A DNA stretch of 5,580 nucleotides. Origin: Oligoflexia bacterium (GTDB lineage Bacteria > Bdellovibrionota > UBA1018). A model generated the notes under the pieces. That model was not told the DNA's origin. It was given only the letters and a program-made list of their open reading frames with translations, and did no database searches. The stretch spans positions 1 through 5,580 of the forward strand of contig CAINWE010000275.1 in the NCBI GenBank assembly GCA_903854365.1, given 5' to 3'. Both the position numbers and the translations under genes were made by a program. Below are positions 1 through 5,580 of this stretch, piece after piece; position 1 is the first letter of the stretch; each line of letters begins with the position of its first letter.

Positions 1-426
1 CCGGAAGGCGAAGGCGGCCGAAGAGCCATGGCGATGGCCCTCAAAGACTCAGGACTCAATCCGGAGCAAATCGGCTATATCAACGCCCACGGGACCTCGA
101 CGCCTGCTGGAGACGCTGAAGAAGCTCGAGCCATTGCTCGCATTTTCCAGAACGGTCCCAAGCACTTACACATCAGCTCCACCAAATCGATGACAGGACA
201 TCTTCTGGGTGCCGCTGGAGCAATTGAGGCCGTTTTTGGGCTCTTTGCAATCCGCGATGGACGCATCCCTCCCACAATCAACTTGCAAAACCTCGATCCC
301 CAGTGCGCAGCACTCGGGCTCGATTTCACCGCGAATCAAGCCGTCGAAAAGCGACTCGACTATGTGCTCTCCAATAGTTTCGGATTTGGGGGCACCAACG
401 CCAGCCTGATTCTCGGAAGAATTTGA
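1..426 (+). CDS. fabF: 3-oxoacyl-[acyl-carrier-protein] synthase II (FabF), 3' part only
   Basis: This is the C-terminal part of the condensing enzyme that elongates acyl-ACP with malonyl-ACP in cytoplasmic type II fatty-acid synthesis. The reading frame is open from base 1 and gives 141 residues ending in TGA at 424-426; the start and the nucleophilic-cysteine half lie upstream of the window. Visible family motifs, numbered from base 1, are INAHGTSTP with the first catalytic His at about residue 30, SSTKSMTGH with the conserved Lys at about 62 and the second catalytic His at about 67, GAAG just after it, and the glycine-rich NSFGFGGTNA near the C-terminus. The Cys-His-His signature of KAS I/II enzymes is therefore supported for its two His members. 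The end is natural, close to where E. coli FabF ends. The next gene, rpiB, begins 23 bases downstream, so the two are probably co-transcribed. FabB is the alternative, but the deltaproteobacterial-type neighbours favour FabF. Confidence 0.95.
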   Translation, partial: PEGEGGRRAMAMALKDSGLNPEQIGYINAHGTSTPAGDAEEARAIARIFQNGPKHLHISSTKSMTGHLLGAAGAIEAVFGLFAIRDGRIPPTINLQNLDPQCAALGLDFTANQAVEKRLDYVLSNSFGFGGTNASLILGRI

Positions 427-437
427 GTTCTGAAACC

Positions 438-444
438 GAGAGGA
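438..444 (+). promoter_or_regulatory. Ribosome binding site deciding the rpiB start
   Basis: GAGAGGA ends five bases before the ATG at 450. It is the only good purine-rich site in the fabF-rpiB junction. It favours the ATG at 450 over the in-frame TTG at 423, which overlaps the fabF stop, and over the ATG at 459. Confidence 0.6.
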
Positions 445-449
445 CCCTC

Positions 450-911
450 ATGAAATCGATGCAATCGCAGCAGAAAACCATCGTGATCGCCTCCGACCAT
501 GCGGGCTTCTCATTCAAGAACGCTCTCGTTCAGGGCCTGCCCGATTGGACTTGGGACGACTTAGGCCCTTTCAACTCGGAGTCCGTCGACTATCCGGACT
601 ACGCAGAAGCTGCCGGAAAAAAAATTGCTTCTGGTGAGGCCATGCGGGCCATCCTCATTTGCGGCAGCGGAATTGGCATGTGCATCGCCGCAAACAAAAT
701 TCATGGAATCCGAGCAGCCTTAGTTGAAAACCCAGTTTCTGCCCGACTCTCGCGAGAACATAACAACGCCAACGTTCTCTGCCTCGGCGCAAGACTGATT
801 GCGCCGGAATACGGGATTGAAATTGCAAGCACATGGCTCACCACACCGTTTAGCGCCCAACCCAAGCATATCCAAAGACTTGCCAAGCTCCACAAGCTGG
901 AGAAAACTTAA
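450..911 (+). CDS. rpiB: Ribose-5-phosphate isomerase B
   Basis: The product interconverts ribose 5-phosphate and ribulose 5-phosphate in the non-oxidative pentose-phosphate pathway, in the cytoplasm. The 153-residue product is close to the roughly 150 residues usual for RpiB/LacAB proteins. Visible motifs, in order, are ASDHAGF near the N-terminus (D16, H17), SVDYPDYA at 45-52, ILICGSGIGM with the presumed catalytic Cys at 71 (E. coli Cys66), AANK at 80-83, and the REHNNANVL block with His104 matching E. coli His99. All expected active-site positions are present, so the enzyme should be functional. The ATG at 450 was chosen for its upstream GAGAGGA; a TTG at 423 would add nine residues with no good ribosome binding site. 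The gene sits between fabF and glyA with short gaps, consistent with one transcript. LacA/LacB galactose-6-phosphate isomerases share the fold, but the housekeeping context and motifs favour RpiB. Confidence 0.95.
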   Translation: MKSMQSQQKTIVIASDHAGFSFKNALVQGLPDWTWDDLGPFNSESVDYPDYAEAAGKKIASGEAMRAILICGSGIGMCIAANKIHGIRAALVENPVSARLSREHNNANVLCLGARLIAPEYGIEIASTWLTTPFSAQPKHIQRLAKLHKLEKT

Positions 912-926
912 AGAAAAACTCACTCC

Positions 927-931
927 GGAGA
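927..931 (+). promoter_or_regulatory. glyA ribosome binding site
   Basis: GGAGA lies four bases before the ATG at 936 and supports that start. It is part of the perfect 8-base palindrome CTCCGGAG (923-930), which is too short to claim as a regulatory hairpin. Confidence 0.55.
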
Positions 932-935
932 CGCC

Positions 936-2210
936 ATGACTGCACAACGCTCTTTCCAGACTCACCTATCTGCCCAAGACCCCGCAATTTTTTCATCCAT
1001 TCGAAAGGAATGGGCGAGGGAGGAAGATGGCCTTGAACTCATTGCATCCGAAAACTATGCGAGCCAAGCAGTCCTTGAGGCTCAGGGCTCGATTCTGACC
1101 AACAAGTACGCTGAAGGCTACCCGGGCAAGCGATATTACGGCGGCTGCACCTTTGTCGATGAAATCGAATCTCTGGCAATTCAGCGGGTGTGTCAGCTCT
1201 TCAAAGCCGAAGCCGCAAACGTCCAACCCCATTCAGGCTCCCAAGCCAATATGGCCGTGTACCTGGCGCTCATGGCCCCCGGCGACACCCTAGTGGGAAT
1301 GAGCCTTTCTCACGGAGGACACCTCACCCATGGTAGTCCTGCTAACTTCAGTGGCAAATTATTTAAGGTCATTTCGTACGGCCTCAATCCGGAAACTCAC
1401 CGGCTCGATTATGATCAAATTCGAGACCTAGTCCTCAAGGAAAAACCCAAAGTCCTGGTTGCGGGCGCCAGTGCTTACCCTCGAATCATTGATTTTGAGA
1501 TCCTTGGCAAAATCGCCCAGGAGGCAGGTTCAGCGTTTGTCGTGGATATGGCCCACATTGCAGGCTTGATTGCCGCAGGGCTCCATCCTTCGCCCGTTCC
1601 CCATGCGACTTACACGACCTCGACGACCCATAAAACTCTCCGAGGTCCGCGAGGTGGCATCATTCTCTGTAACCAAGATCGCTTAAAAGCAGTCAACTCC
1701 CTCATCTTCCCTGGCATTCAGGGAGGCCCCTTGATGCATGTCATCGGCGCAAAGGCGGTCGCGTTTAAAGAAGCCCTAACTCCAGAATTTACGGAATATC
1801 AACAACAAGTCATTACCAATGCACAAGCTTTAGCAGCGGATCTCATGGAGCTCGGATTTAAGCTCGTGACGGGCGGCACTGAAAATCACCTCATGCTTGT
1901 CGATTTAACCGCCACAGGCGACGGCAGCATCTCCGGAAAAGACGCGGAAACCTGGCTCGATCTGGCCGGCATCACCGTCAACAAGAATACGATCCCCAAC
2001 GAGAAGAGAAGTCCATTCATTACTAGTGGAATACGCATCGGAGTGCCAGCAATTACTACTCGCGGCATGGGACGATCAGAAATGAAAAAAGTAGCTCAAT
2101 GGATTAACCGTGCCATTCAGACCGGAGGAAACTCCGATCAACTTGGAAAAATCAGAAGCGAAGTCAGGGAGCTCTGCCGCGCGTTTCCGCTCTATGCCCA
2201 GCCCAACTAA
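936..2210 (+). CDS. glyA: Serine hydroxymethyltransferase
   Basis: This PLP-dependent cytoplasmic enzyme converts serine and tetrahydrofolate to glycine and 5,10-methylene-tetrahydrofolate, the main supply of one-carbon units. The 424 residues compare with 417 in E. coli. Motifs in order are LIASENYAS (35-43), NKYAEGYPGKRYYGG (56-70), QPHSGSQAN (97-105), the SHGGHLTHG segment (125-133), VDMAHIAGL (203-211) with the Asp that contacts the PLP pyridine nitrogen, and TSTTHKTLRGPRGG with the Schiff-base Lys at 233 (E. coli Lys229). FPGIQGGPLMH (258-268) and RIGVPAITTRG (367-377), with the carboxylate-binding Arg367, follow. All key residues are intact. The start has a GGAGA site and only 24 bases separate it from rpiB. 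It is the last gene of the plus-strand block and faces nusB across a 75-base gap. Confidence 0.98.
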   Translation: MTAQRSFQTHLSAQDPAIFSSIRKEWAREEDGLELIASENYASQAVLEAQGSILTNKYAEGYPGKRYYGGCTFVDEIESLAIQRVCQLFKAEAANVQPHSGSQANMAVYLALMAPGDTLVGMSLSHGGHLTHGSPANFSGKLFKVISYGLNPETHRLDYDQIRDLVLKEKPKVLVAGASAYPRIIDFEILGKIAQEAGSAFVVDMAHIAGLIAAGLHPSPVPHATYTTSTTHKTLRGPRGGIILCNQDRLKAVNSLIFPGIQGGPLMHVIGAKAVAFKEALTPEFTEYQQQVITNAQALAADLMELGFKLVTGGTENHLMLVDLTATGDGSISGKDAETWLDLAGITVNKNTIPNEKRSPFITSGIRIGVPAITTRGMGRSEMKKVAQWINRAIQTGGNSDQLGKIRSEVRELCRAFPLYAQPN

Positions 2211-2285
2211 GCTGCTCTAGAAAAAGACACATCGGTTTCAGGCTTGAGAGGCGCTTCCCTGACACCGCTCAAAAACTCAGAGTCT

Positions 2286-2735
2286 TTACGACTCCACATT
2301 TGCTTTTTCGGCTTCAGGAGCAAGAACCTGATCCAGGACACCGTTCACAAAGCTCGAACTATCGTCCGACCCAAATGCCTTCGCTAACTCGACAGCCTCA
2401 TCGATAATCACAGCCCGTGGCATCTCAGGAAAGTGAAGCATTTCATACACAGCCATTCTCAAAATACACCGATCAATTGCGCTGAGTCGCGAAACCTTCC
2501 AGTTGGCGGTGTGCTTTTCCAATAAGGCATCCAACTCTTTCACAGAGCCGAGCGAACCCGCGACAAGGTCGCCGACAAAAGTACGCAGCTCCGGCGGCAC
2601 CTGAAAATGGTCATAGTGATTCTTCAGCTCTCCCACTAAGCGAGTATCCAGCTTAGCGACAGGGAGGCGTTGAGCCAAATCGTATTGATAAAGAATCTGG
2701 AGAGCAATTTCTCGAGCTCTATGGCGAGAGTTCAT
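2286..2735 (-). CDS. nusB: Transcription antitermination factor NusB
   Basis: NusB binds boxA RNA together with NusE (ribosomal protein S10) and promotes antitermination by RNA polymerase, chiefly on rRNA operons. The 149-residue product has the usual size (E. coli 139) and the full set of all-helical NusB signatures: an Arg-rich N-terminus with ARE-ALQILYQYD (7-19), NWKVSRLSAIDRCILRMAVYE (78-98), and AVIIDEAVELAKAFGSDDSSSFVNGVLD (108-135). The ATG (complement of 2733-2735) follows a modest AGGTG at a short distance and places the conserved RHRARE motif right at the N-terminus, as in the family. The short acidic tail after residue 139 is variable in homologues. The gene is transcribed against glyA, and divergently from the operon starting at 2883. 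In many Deltaproteobacteria nusB lies downstream of rib genes in the same direction as glyA, so the inverted arrangement is notable. Confidence 0.97.
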   Translation of the reverse strand: MNSRHRAREIALQILYQYDLAQRLPVAKLDTRLVGELKNHYDHFQVPPELRTFVGDLVAGSLGSVKELDALLEKHTANWKVSRLSAIDRCILRMAVYEMLHFPEMPRAVIIDEAVELAKAFGSDDSSSFVNGVLDQVLAPEAEKANVES

Positions 2736-2783
2736 CCGGCACCTAAGTCATGTTCTAAAGATTTTTCGAAAGAAGAGATCAGT

Positions 2784-2813
2784 AGCATAAGATCGACAAT
2801 TTCGGTAGCCCAA
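2784..2813 (-). promoter_or_regulatory. Possible nusB promoter (weak sigma70-like)
   Basis: On the minus strand TTGGGC (2808-2813) and TATGCT (2784-2789) are separated by 18 bases. They match the -35/-10 consensus only partly (three and four of six). Position is plausible, as it would give a leader of about 40 bases before the nusB ATG. The call rests on location more than on sequence quality. Confidence 0.22.
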
Positions 2814-2843
2814 TCTTACTGGAATCAACCTCTCTCAAAGCCC

Positions 2844-2872
2844 TTGCACAGTTCAAATGGATCTAGTTAAAC
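2844..2872 (+). promoter_or_regulatory. Possible promoter of the 2883-4207 operon (weak)
   Basis: TTGCAC (2844-2849) and TTAAAC (2867-2872) are spaced by 17 bases in the divergent intergenic region. Transcription would start almost at the ATG at 2883, giving a near-leaderless message. This fits the lack of a clear Shine-Dalgarno before that ATG (only GAAAAGA). A true promoter further upstream, or a different start codon, is equally possible. Confidence 0.2.
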
Positions 2873-2882
2873 TGAAAAGACA

Positions 2883-3326
2883 ATGAGTGCTGAATCGCCC
2901 CCTGAAAACCACGATCAATCTCCAGAAGAAGCTCTTTTTGCTGGTCAAATCCATGGATTGGTTGCGACTTTTTATCAAAATGAGCGTCCCCCACGAGGGC
3001 TAGCGGGTCGGTTAGACTGGTACTTCCACGGCGCGATCTCCAGACAACTCCAAAACGGTGCGATCTCGGGAGCAGCCGGAGAATGCGTTTACCTACCTAT
3101 CCAAAGAAATCAAGCGACCTACCATCTCCTCCTGCTCGGCTCCGGAGAGGTCAAATCACCGGGCCGTAGAGGAGAGATTTCTCAGTCCAACCTTCTGATT
3201 TTAAAGAAAAACTTATCCTCACTTAAATGGAAAACGACCGGAGTCTCACGTGCGGATTTCGGGAACTTAGCCAATCACGCATTGGAAAACTCGCTCAAGG
3301 GGGTGCATTTGTGGATCGGGACTTAA
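2883..3326 (+). CDS. M17 leucyl aminopeptidase N-terminal-domain-like protein (no peptidase domain)
   Basis: The 147-residue protein resembles a stand-alone family, common in deltaproteobacterial genomes, related to the N-terminal macro-like domain of M17 leucyl aminopeptidases. The recognisable core is ERPPRGLAGRLDW (34-46) followed by a helix-like GAISRQLQNG (50-59), then SGAAGE (62-67), a beta-strand-like YLPI (70-73) and the hydrophobic HLLLLGSGE (81-89). The C-terminus, ending HLWIG, matches where such proteins finish, so the gene looks complete rather than frameshifted into the next frame. The metal-binding catalytic domain of M17 peptidases is absent, so no peptidase activity is expected and the function is unknown. 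The ATG at 2883 has only a weak purine-rich stretch before it. The first 18 or so residues are polar and acidic and may be disordered. It is the first gene of a three-gene plus-strand run and overlaps the next gene slightly. Assignment rests on motif recollection, not on a search. Confidence 0.72.
   Translation: MSAESPPENHDQSPEEALFAGQIHGLVATFYQNERPPRGLAGRLDWYFHGAISRQLQNGAISGAAGECVYLPIQRNQATYHLLLLGSGEVKSPGRRGEISQSNLLILKKNLSSLKWKTTGVSRADFGNLANHALENSLKGVHLWIGT
3297..3303 (+). promoter_or_regulatory. Ribosome binding site inside the end of the preceding gene
   Basis: AAGGGGG lies seven bases before the GTG at 3311, within the coding end of the upstream gene. It supports a GTG start that overlaps the upstream stop codon (3324-3326) and hence translational coupling. 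Confidence 0.45.
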
Positions 3327-3670
3327 AACTCATGACCCTCATGACTCCGCACCTCCTATCCACCTGTCCTACTTTCGAATCTAGCATCCAGGAATCGAGT
3401 CAAAATCCATTTTACGCACTCGAACTCCTCTCGCAACTCGCAGATATCACTCACAAGAGTCTCGAATCCGTCAGAAAAAGCGCCCTCACCCCCAAGTCCG
3501 CCCCCAAGTCCACACCGCTCACGGCTGCCTCAGCTCGAAAGAGTTCCGCTCAGGAACGGGCCCAAGCCCAGAACCTCCTCGACGCCCTGCAGGCAGCGAA
3601 ACGATCGGGTCGATCTTTTCGAACCACTGCCCCGCATTGCACGACCATTCTCAAGGCTCCACCCAAGTAA
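3311..3670 (+). CDS. Hypothetical small protein with basic Lys/Ser/Ala/Pro segment
   Basis: I do not recognise this 119-residue protein. From the chosen GTG it has a predicted helical part at about 30-56 (PFYALELLSQLADITHKSLE), then a low-complexity basic stretch at about 56-79 rich in Lys, Ser, Ala, Thr and Pro that contains two PKS(A/T) units. A second probable helix, QERAQAQNLLDALQAAKRSG, covers 81-100, and a short tail ends in APPK. There is no signal peptide or membrane segment. The start is uncertain: GTG 3311 has the AAGGGGG site and overlaps the upstream gene by 16 bases. ATG 3332 (112 residues) follows the upstream stop by five bases but has a poorer site. The frame is open back to ATG 3227, which would overlap the upstream gene by 100 bases and is unlikely. 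The basic segment could bind nucleic acid or be a flexible linker; nothing decides this. Expression of the downstream gene is probably coupled to it. Confidence 0.6.
   Translation: MDRDLKLMTLMTPHLLSTCPTFESSIQESSQNPFYALELLSQLADITHKSLESVRKSALTPKSAPKSTPLTAASARKSSAQERAQAQNLLDALQAAKRSGRSFRTTAPHCTTILKAPPK
3489..3512 (+). repeat. 12-base tandem direct repeat, two copies
   Basis: CCCCCAAGTCCG (3489-3500) is followed at once by CCCCCAAGTCCA (3501-3512), with one mismatch. The period is a multiple of three and encodes the repeated PKS(A/T) units of the basic segment, so copy-number change would keep the frame. Confidence 0.8.
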
Positions 3671-3674
3671 GGGA
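3668..3674 (+). promoter_or_regulatory. Ribosome binding site formed over the preceding stop codon
   Basis: TAAGGGA uses the TAA stop of the upstream gene as its first three bases and stands five bases before the ATG at 3680. It is the best Shine-Dalgarno in this operon. It fixes the start of the third gene and argues for termination-reinitiation coupling. Confidence 0.65.
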
Positions 3675-3679
3675 TATCC

Positions 3680-4207
3680 ATGACGGTTGTTGAGTTCATG
3701 ATTCTCGTTCTCACCACCCAGACCCATGTCCTGCAACGGTTGGCAGCTTTTTTCGGGGAAGAGCAACTGCTCGAAATCCTAGAAAGCGTCGATGATTTCC
3801 CCGCACCCAAAGAGTCAACACGAACTCAATCTCTCTTCTCACTCCAAAAAAATTGGTTTATTCCAGCCCCACTTCAAGTTACCAAAACCTCTCCCTACAC
3901 CGAGCTCGAGGGCTCCGTGCGCGAACTCAACCTGCCTGCCACTTTAGAGTTTCATCTCTGGGCCTATCCGTTTTATCGTACTTTAATTGAAAGTTCGCTG
4001 GACCTCAAAATGACCTTTAACCCGAAAAAGCAGGGGGGAGAAGCCCTCGTGAAAGAAGCCCTGTATCAAGCAAAAACGTGGATTCATGCTCTCCCCATTC
4101 ATCCCGCTCATGCAGCCCAAGTGCAAACCCTGGGCATGACCCCTTGGGTCAGATTTCAAAGCGAGGTCCTGAAAAAAACAGGGGGACGCCCCTTGAATCC
4201 ACTCTAA
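3680..4207 (+). CDS. Hypothetical protein, third gene of the operon
   Basis: I do not recognise this 175-residue protein. The first 25 residues are hydrophobic but lack the basic start and cleavage region of a signal peptide. A probable helix at about 16-37 (HVLQRLAAFFGEEQLLEILE) is followed by a polar, Pro/Ser/Thr-containing stretch. A middle part (85-110) is rich in aromatics (FHLWAYPFYRTL), then a basic NPKKQGGEALVKEALYQAKTW helix-like segment at 114-134 and a His-rich IHALPIHPAHAAQ at 135-147. It is probably cytoplasmic. The start is well supported by TAAGGGA. It begins nine bases after the previous stop, in the same frame, and is likely co-transcribed with the M17-N-like gene. Its last codons contain, on the opposite strand, the terminator hairpin of the convergent gene, so this C-terminus is doubly constrained. 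Its stop is 11 bases from the stop of the minus-strand gene. Confidence 0.65.
   Translation: MTVVEFMILVLTTQTHVLQRLAAFFGEEQLLEILESVDDFPAPKESTRTQSLFSLQKNWFIPAPLQVTKTSPYTELEGSVRELNLPATLEFHLWAYPFYRTLIESSLDLKMTFNPKKQGGEALVKEALYQAKTWIHALPIHPAHAAQVQTLGMTPWVRFQSEVLKKTGGRPLNPL
4172..4193 (-). terminator. Intrinsic terminator of the minus-strand gene, inside the opposing gene
   Basis: Read on the minus strand, AGGGG-CGTC-CCCCT forms a five-pair GC-rich hairpin with a four-base loop. A single G and seven uninterrupted T residues (complement of 4172-4178) follow. It stands 25 bases past the stop codon of the minus-strand gene, where a terminator is expected. On the plus strand the hairpin has no following T-tract, so it should act in one direction only. 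Confidence 0.75.
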
Positions 4208-4218
4208 AAGCGGCTGCT

Positions 4219-5580
4219 TTACCTCCAAGAGTCCTGAATACACACGCACCGAACGTTAAACTTAGCTTCATGATTCGCCGTGACATGCCCCGGGCCGGTC
4301 CCGTACCAAGCGACCCCAAACCCCTCTCCGTTCCCACTCGGAGTCGAGGTCCACCAAAACTTCCCGCCCAGAAAGGGAATCTGAGGCACGAATTGCCCCA
4401 ACTCATTTTCCATTTCCTCAGCCAGACGTTCATAATCGACTTCCCGAGGCAGAAAACAGCCTCGATAAGGCCGTCTTTTCTTTTTGAGTTTAGTTCGAAT
4501 CGGCTCGCGGGTCTTTTTCGGGTTCAAGTTCAGGCAATAATCCAGAGCTTCAGCATAAGTCATTTCTGACTCCTGCCCCGCCTTGTCCTGAATGGGGCCA
4601 CTCCAAATCAATCCCTCCGGAATCCAAGTTTGAATCTGAGGTTCCCAATCTGCTCTGACCCAAGAGGACCCACGCGAAGCCCAAAGTGGATCAGCGGCGA
4701 TACTGGCCTGCCTCCCTCCTCCTAACGCTGATTGAAGCTGCGCCCGAGTCATTCTCTCGTACCGCACATCAGGCTTACCCAGCAGGTGAGGCGGATCTCC
4801 GTAGGGAAAACCAGCATCCGACAAAGCCATCGATATCACACGGTTCGCTTCGAGAGTAGGGGCCTCTGCCAATGCTCGTTGCAGTCGCTCAGCGAGTGGT
4901 TGCCAGATCGAAACATAATCCACAGGAGACCTAGGACTTCGAAGAATGGCTCGAAATGCTTGAAGCTGAGCGGAGGGTTGCAAGAGCTGAAAAGAATAAA
5001 GTAAACTCTCAGCAACCCAGGGATCACCAGATATCTGGGGTGGCACCCCAGAGTGGATCGCAGGGAAAAATCGGAACCAAAATCCGAGACTCGAAAACCA
5101 GGGCAAAAATGCCATATCCCAAGCCTCCGAAGACCCTGCCCACCTCCTCGGAGCTGCGCCGTTTACGCCTGATTCTCTCTGCCTGTCGCCAGCAGCCAAT
5201 TGAACCAACTCCCATCCCACCTGCTCTTCCCAAGAGGACGCTTCTACCCCCACGCGCCTGACCACAAAATGCTTCGCAGTCACATTCCACGAAAACGACT
5301 TCTCCCCATTGATGCTAAAAATCAGATTAAACTCAACCCCTGAGCCATCGACTTGCGCTCGAGCGAGTGCGACATCCGAAACCCCGTCAAGCTCCCAACT
5401 TAAAACTCGACCCTCCAACGAAAGTTGCTGACAAAGGTCGTCTAACTTTGCTGATCGGGAACGCCCCTGCTTACCTTCTTCACCCAGCAGCCGCTCGACC
5501 ACGCTGAGCATATTATCGAGGCCTGGCTCGATCTCACACTGACCCGTTACCTCTCCTCGGGGCCTAGCATAACGCACCCC
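4219..5580 (-). CDS. Protein with DUF1566 (Lcl C-terminal)-like domain, 5' end outside the window
   Basis: The minus-strand frame is open from the window edge to TAA (complement of 4219-4221). Counting from the in-frame GTG at 5577, there are 452 residues; the true start may lie upstream, so the gene is treated as partial. The C-terminus resembles the DUF1566/Lcl C-terminal domain, found in secreted or surface proteins of Gram-negative bacteria. GLIWSG (322-327) and MTYAEALDYCLNLN (339-352) match the usual G-L-W and W-A-A--YC-L blocks. CFLPREVDYERL (374-385) matches the LP---EL--L block. FWWTSTP (407-413) and KFNVRCV (439-445) match the closing WSST and VRCV blocks. Unusually, a strongly basic stretch of about 16 residues (354-369, containing KLKKKRR) separates the second and third blocks. 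Residues 1-317 are not recognised; they include an aromatic hydrophobic segment at 158-174 that could be a buried helix. No signal peptide can be judged without the true N-terminus. A terminator follows the gene. Confidence 0.7.
   Translation of the reverse strand, partial: GVRYARPRGEVTGQCEIEPGLDNMLSVVERLLGEEGKQGRSRSAKLDDLCQQLSLEGRVLSWELDGVSDVALARAQVDGSGVEFNLIFSINGEKSFSWNVTAKHFVVRRVGVEASSWEEQVGWELVQLAAGDRQRESGVNGAAPRRWAGSSEAWDMAFLPWFSSLGFWFRFFPAIHSGVPPQISGDPWVAESLLYSFQLLQPSAQLQAFRAILRSPRSPVDYVSIWQPLAERLQRALAEAPTLEANRVISMALSDAGFPYGDPPHLLGKPDVRYERMTRAQLQSALGGGRQASIAADPLWASRGSSWVRADWEPQIQTWIPEGLIWSGPIQDKAGQESEMTYAEALDYCLNLNPKKTREPIRTKLKKKRRPYRGCFLPREVDYERLAEEMENELGQFVPQIPFLGGKFWWTSTPSGNGEGFGVAWYGTGPGHVTANHEAKFNVRCVCIQDSWR

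Noticed and set aside
423..449. TTG at 423 overlapping the fabF stop as the rpiB start.
   Set aside because: It lacks a good ribosome binding site and would add nine polar residues before the family's usual N-terminus; ATG 450 is better supported.
2238..2262. TCAGG...CCTGA inverted repeat in the glyA-nusB gap as a bidirectional terminator.
   Set aside because: The stem is five pairs with a 15-base loop and no adjacent T-tract on either strand.
2280..2308. GAGTC-TTTAC-GACTC hairpin near the glyA/nusB junction as a glyA terminator.
   Set aside because: The stem has only five pairs and the T-tract begins about nine bases after it rather than directly, so the support is too weak.
2670..2870. 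Plus-strand open frame across the nusB 5' end and the intergenic region.
   Set aside because: It runs antisense to the conserved N-terminus of nusB, has no recognisable protein features and ends in the promoter region; it is a chance frame.
3227..3326. Apparent long overlap of two reading frames, as if one gene had been split by a frameshift.
   Set aside because: The first protein ends naturally for its family at HLWIG, and the second frame has its own ribosome binding site and GTG at 3311. Two genes with a short overlap explain it better than a broken gene.
4207..4220. AAAGC-GGCT-GCTTT hairpin spanning the two convergent stop codons.
   Set aside because: The stem is short and AT-rich with no T-tract after it; the hairpin at 4172-4193 is a far better terminator.
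4078..4569. Plus-strand open frame of 163 codons across the convergent junction.
   Set aside because: It overlaps the end of the third operon gene and is antisense to the DUF1566-like blocks. Its product is compositionally odd and shows no family motif.

Overview
The window carries the end of a conserved housekeeping cluster followed by a lineage-specific accessory stretch. Gene content is bacterial and Gram-negative in character. The order fabF-rpiB-glyA, with nusB close by, is one I associate with the Deltaproteobacteria in the old broad sense (Desulfobacterota, Myxococcota, Bdellovibrionota). Moderate GC and strong Shine-Dalgarno sites fit such a lineage, but no marker here fixes the genus. 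This placement is an inference from gene order and protein style, not from a database match.

Layout: (1) 1-2210, plus strand: the 3' part of fabF (beta-ketoacyl-ACP synthase II), rpiB (ribose-5-phosphate isomerase B) and a full glyA (serine hydroxymethyltransferase). They are tightly spaced and probably co-transcribed, joining fatty-acid elongation, pentose-phosphate and one-carbon metabolism. (2) 2286-2735, minus strand: nusB, the antitermination factor, converging on glyA. (3) 2736-2882: a 147-base divergent intergenic region that should hold promoters for nusB and for the next plus-strand operon; only weak promoter-like hexamers are visible. (4) 2883-4207, plus strand: three small genes that overlap or nearly abut and look translationally coupled. 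The first resembles the N-terminal (macro-like) domain of M17 leucyl aminopeptidases without the peptidase domain. The second is a short protein with a basic Lys/Ser/Ala/Pro-rich segment. The third is unrecognised. (5) 4219-5580, minus strand: a large gene whose 5' end lies outside the window. Its C-terminus resembles the DUF1566/Lcl C-terminal domain, and the rest is unrecognised. It converges on the three-gene operon with an 11-base gap. A good minus-strand intrinsic terminator for it lies inside the coding end of the third operon gene.

No rRNA, tRNA, CRISPR array, insertion sequence, integrase or attachment site was seen. No stretch longer than 300 bases lacks a gene. The least explained part is 2883-5580, where the M17-N-like operon and the DUF1566-like protein face each other. 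I see no direct evidence that they form one system.
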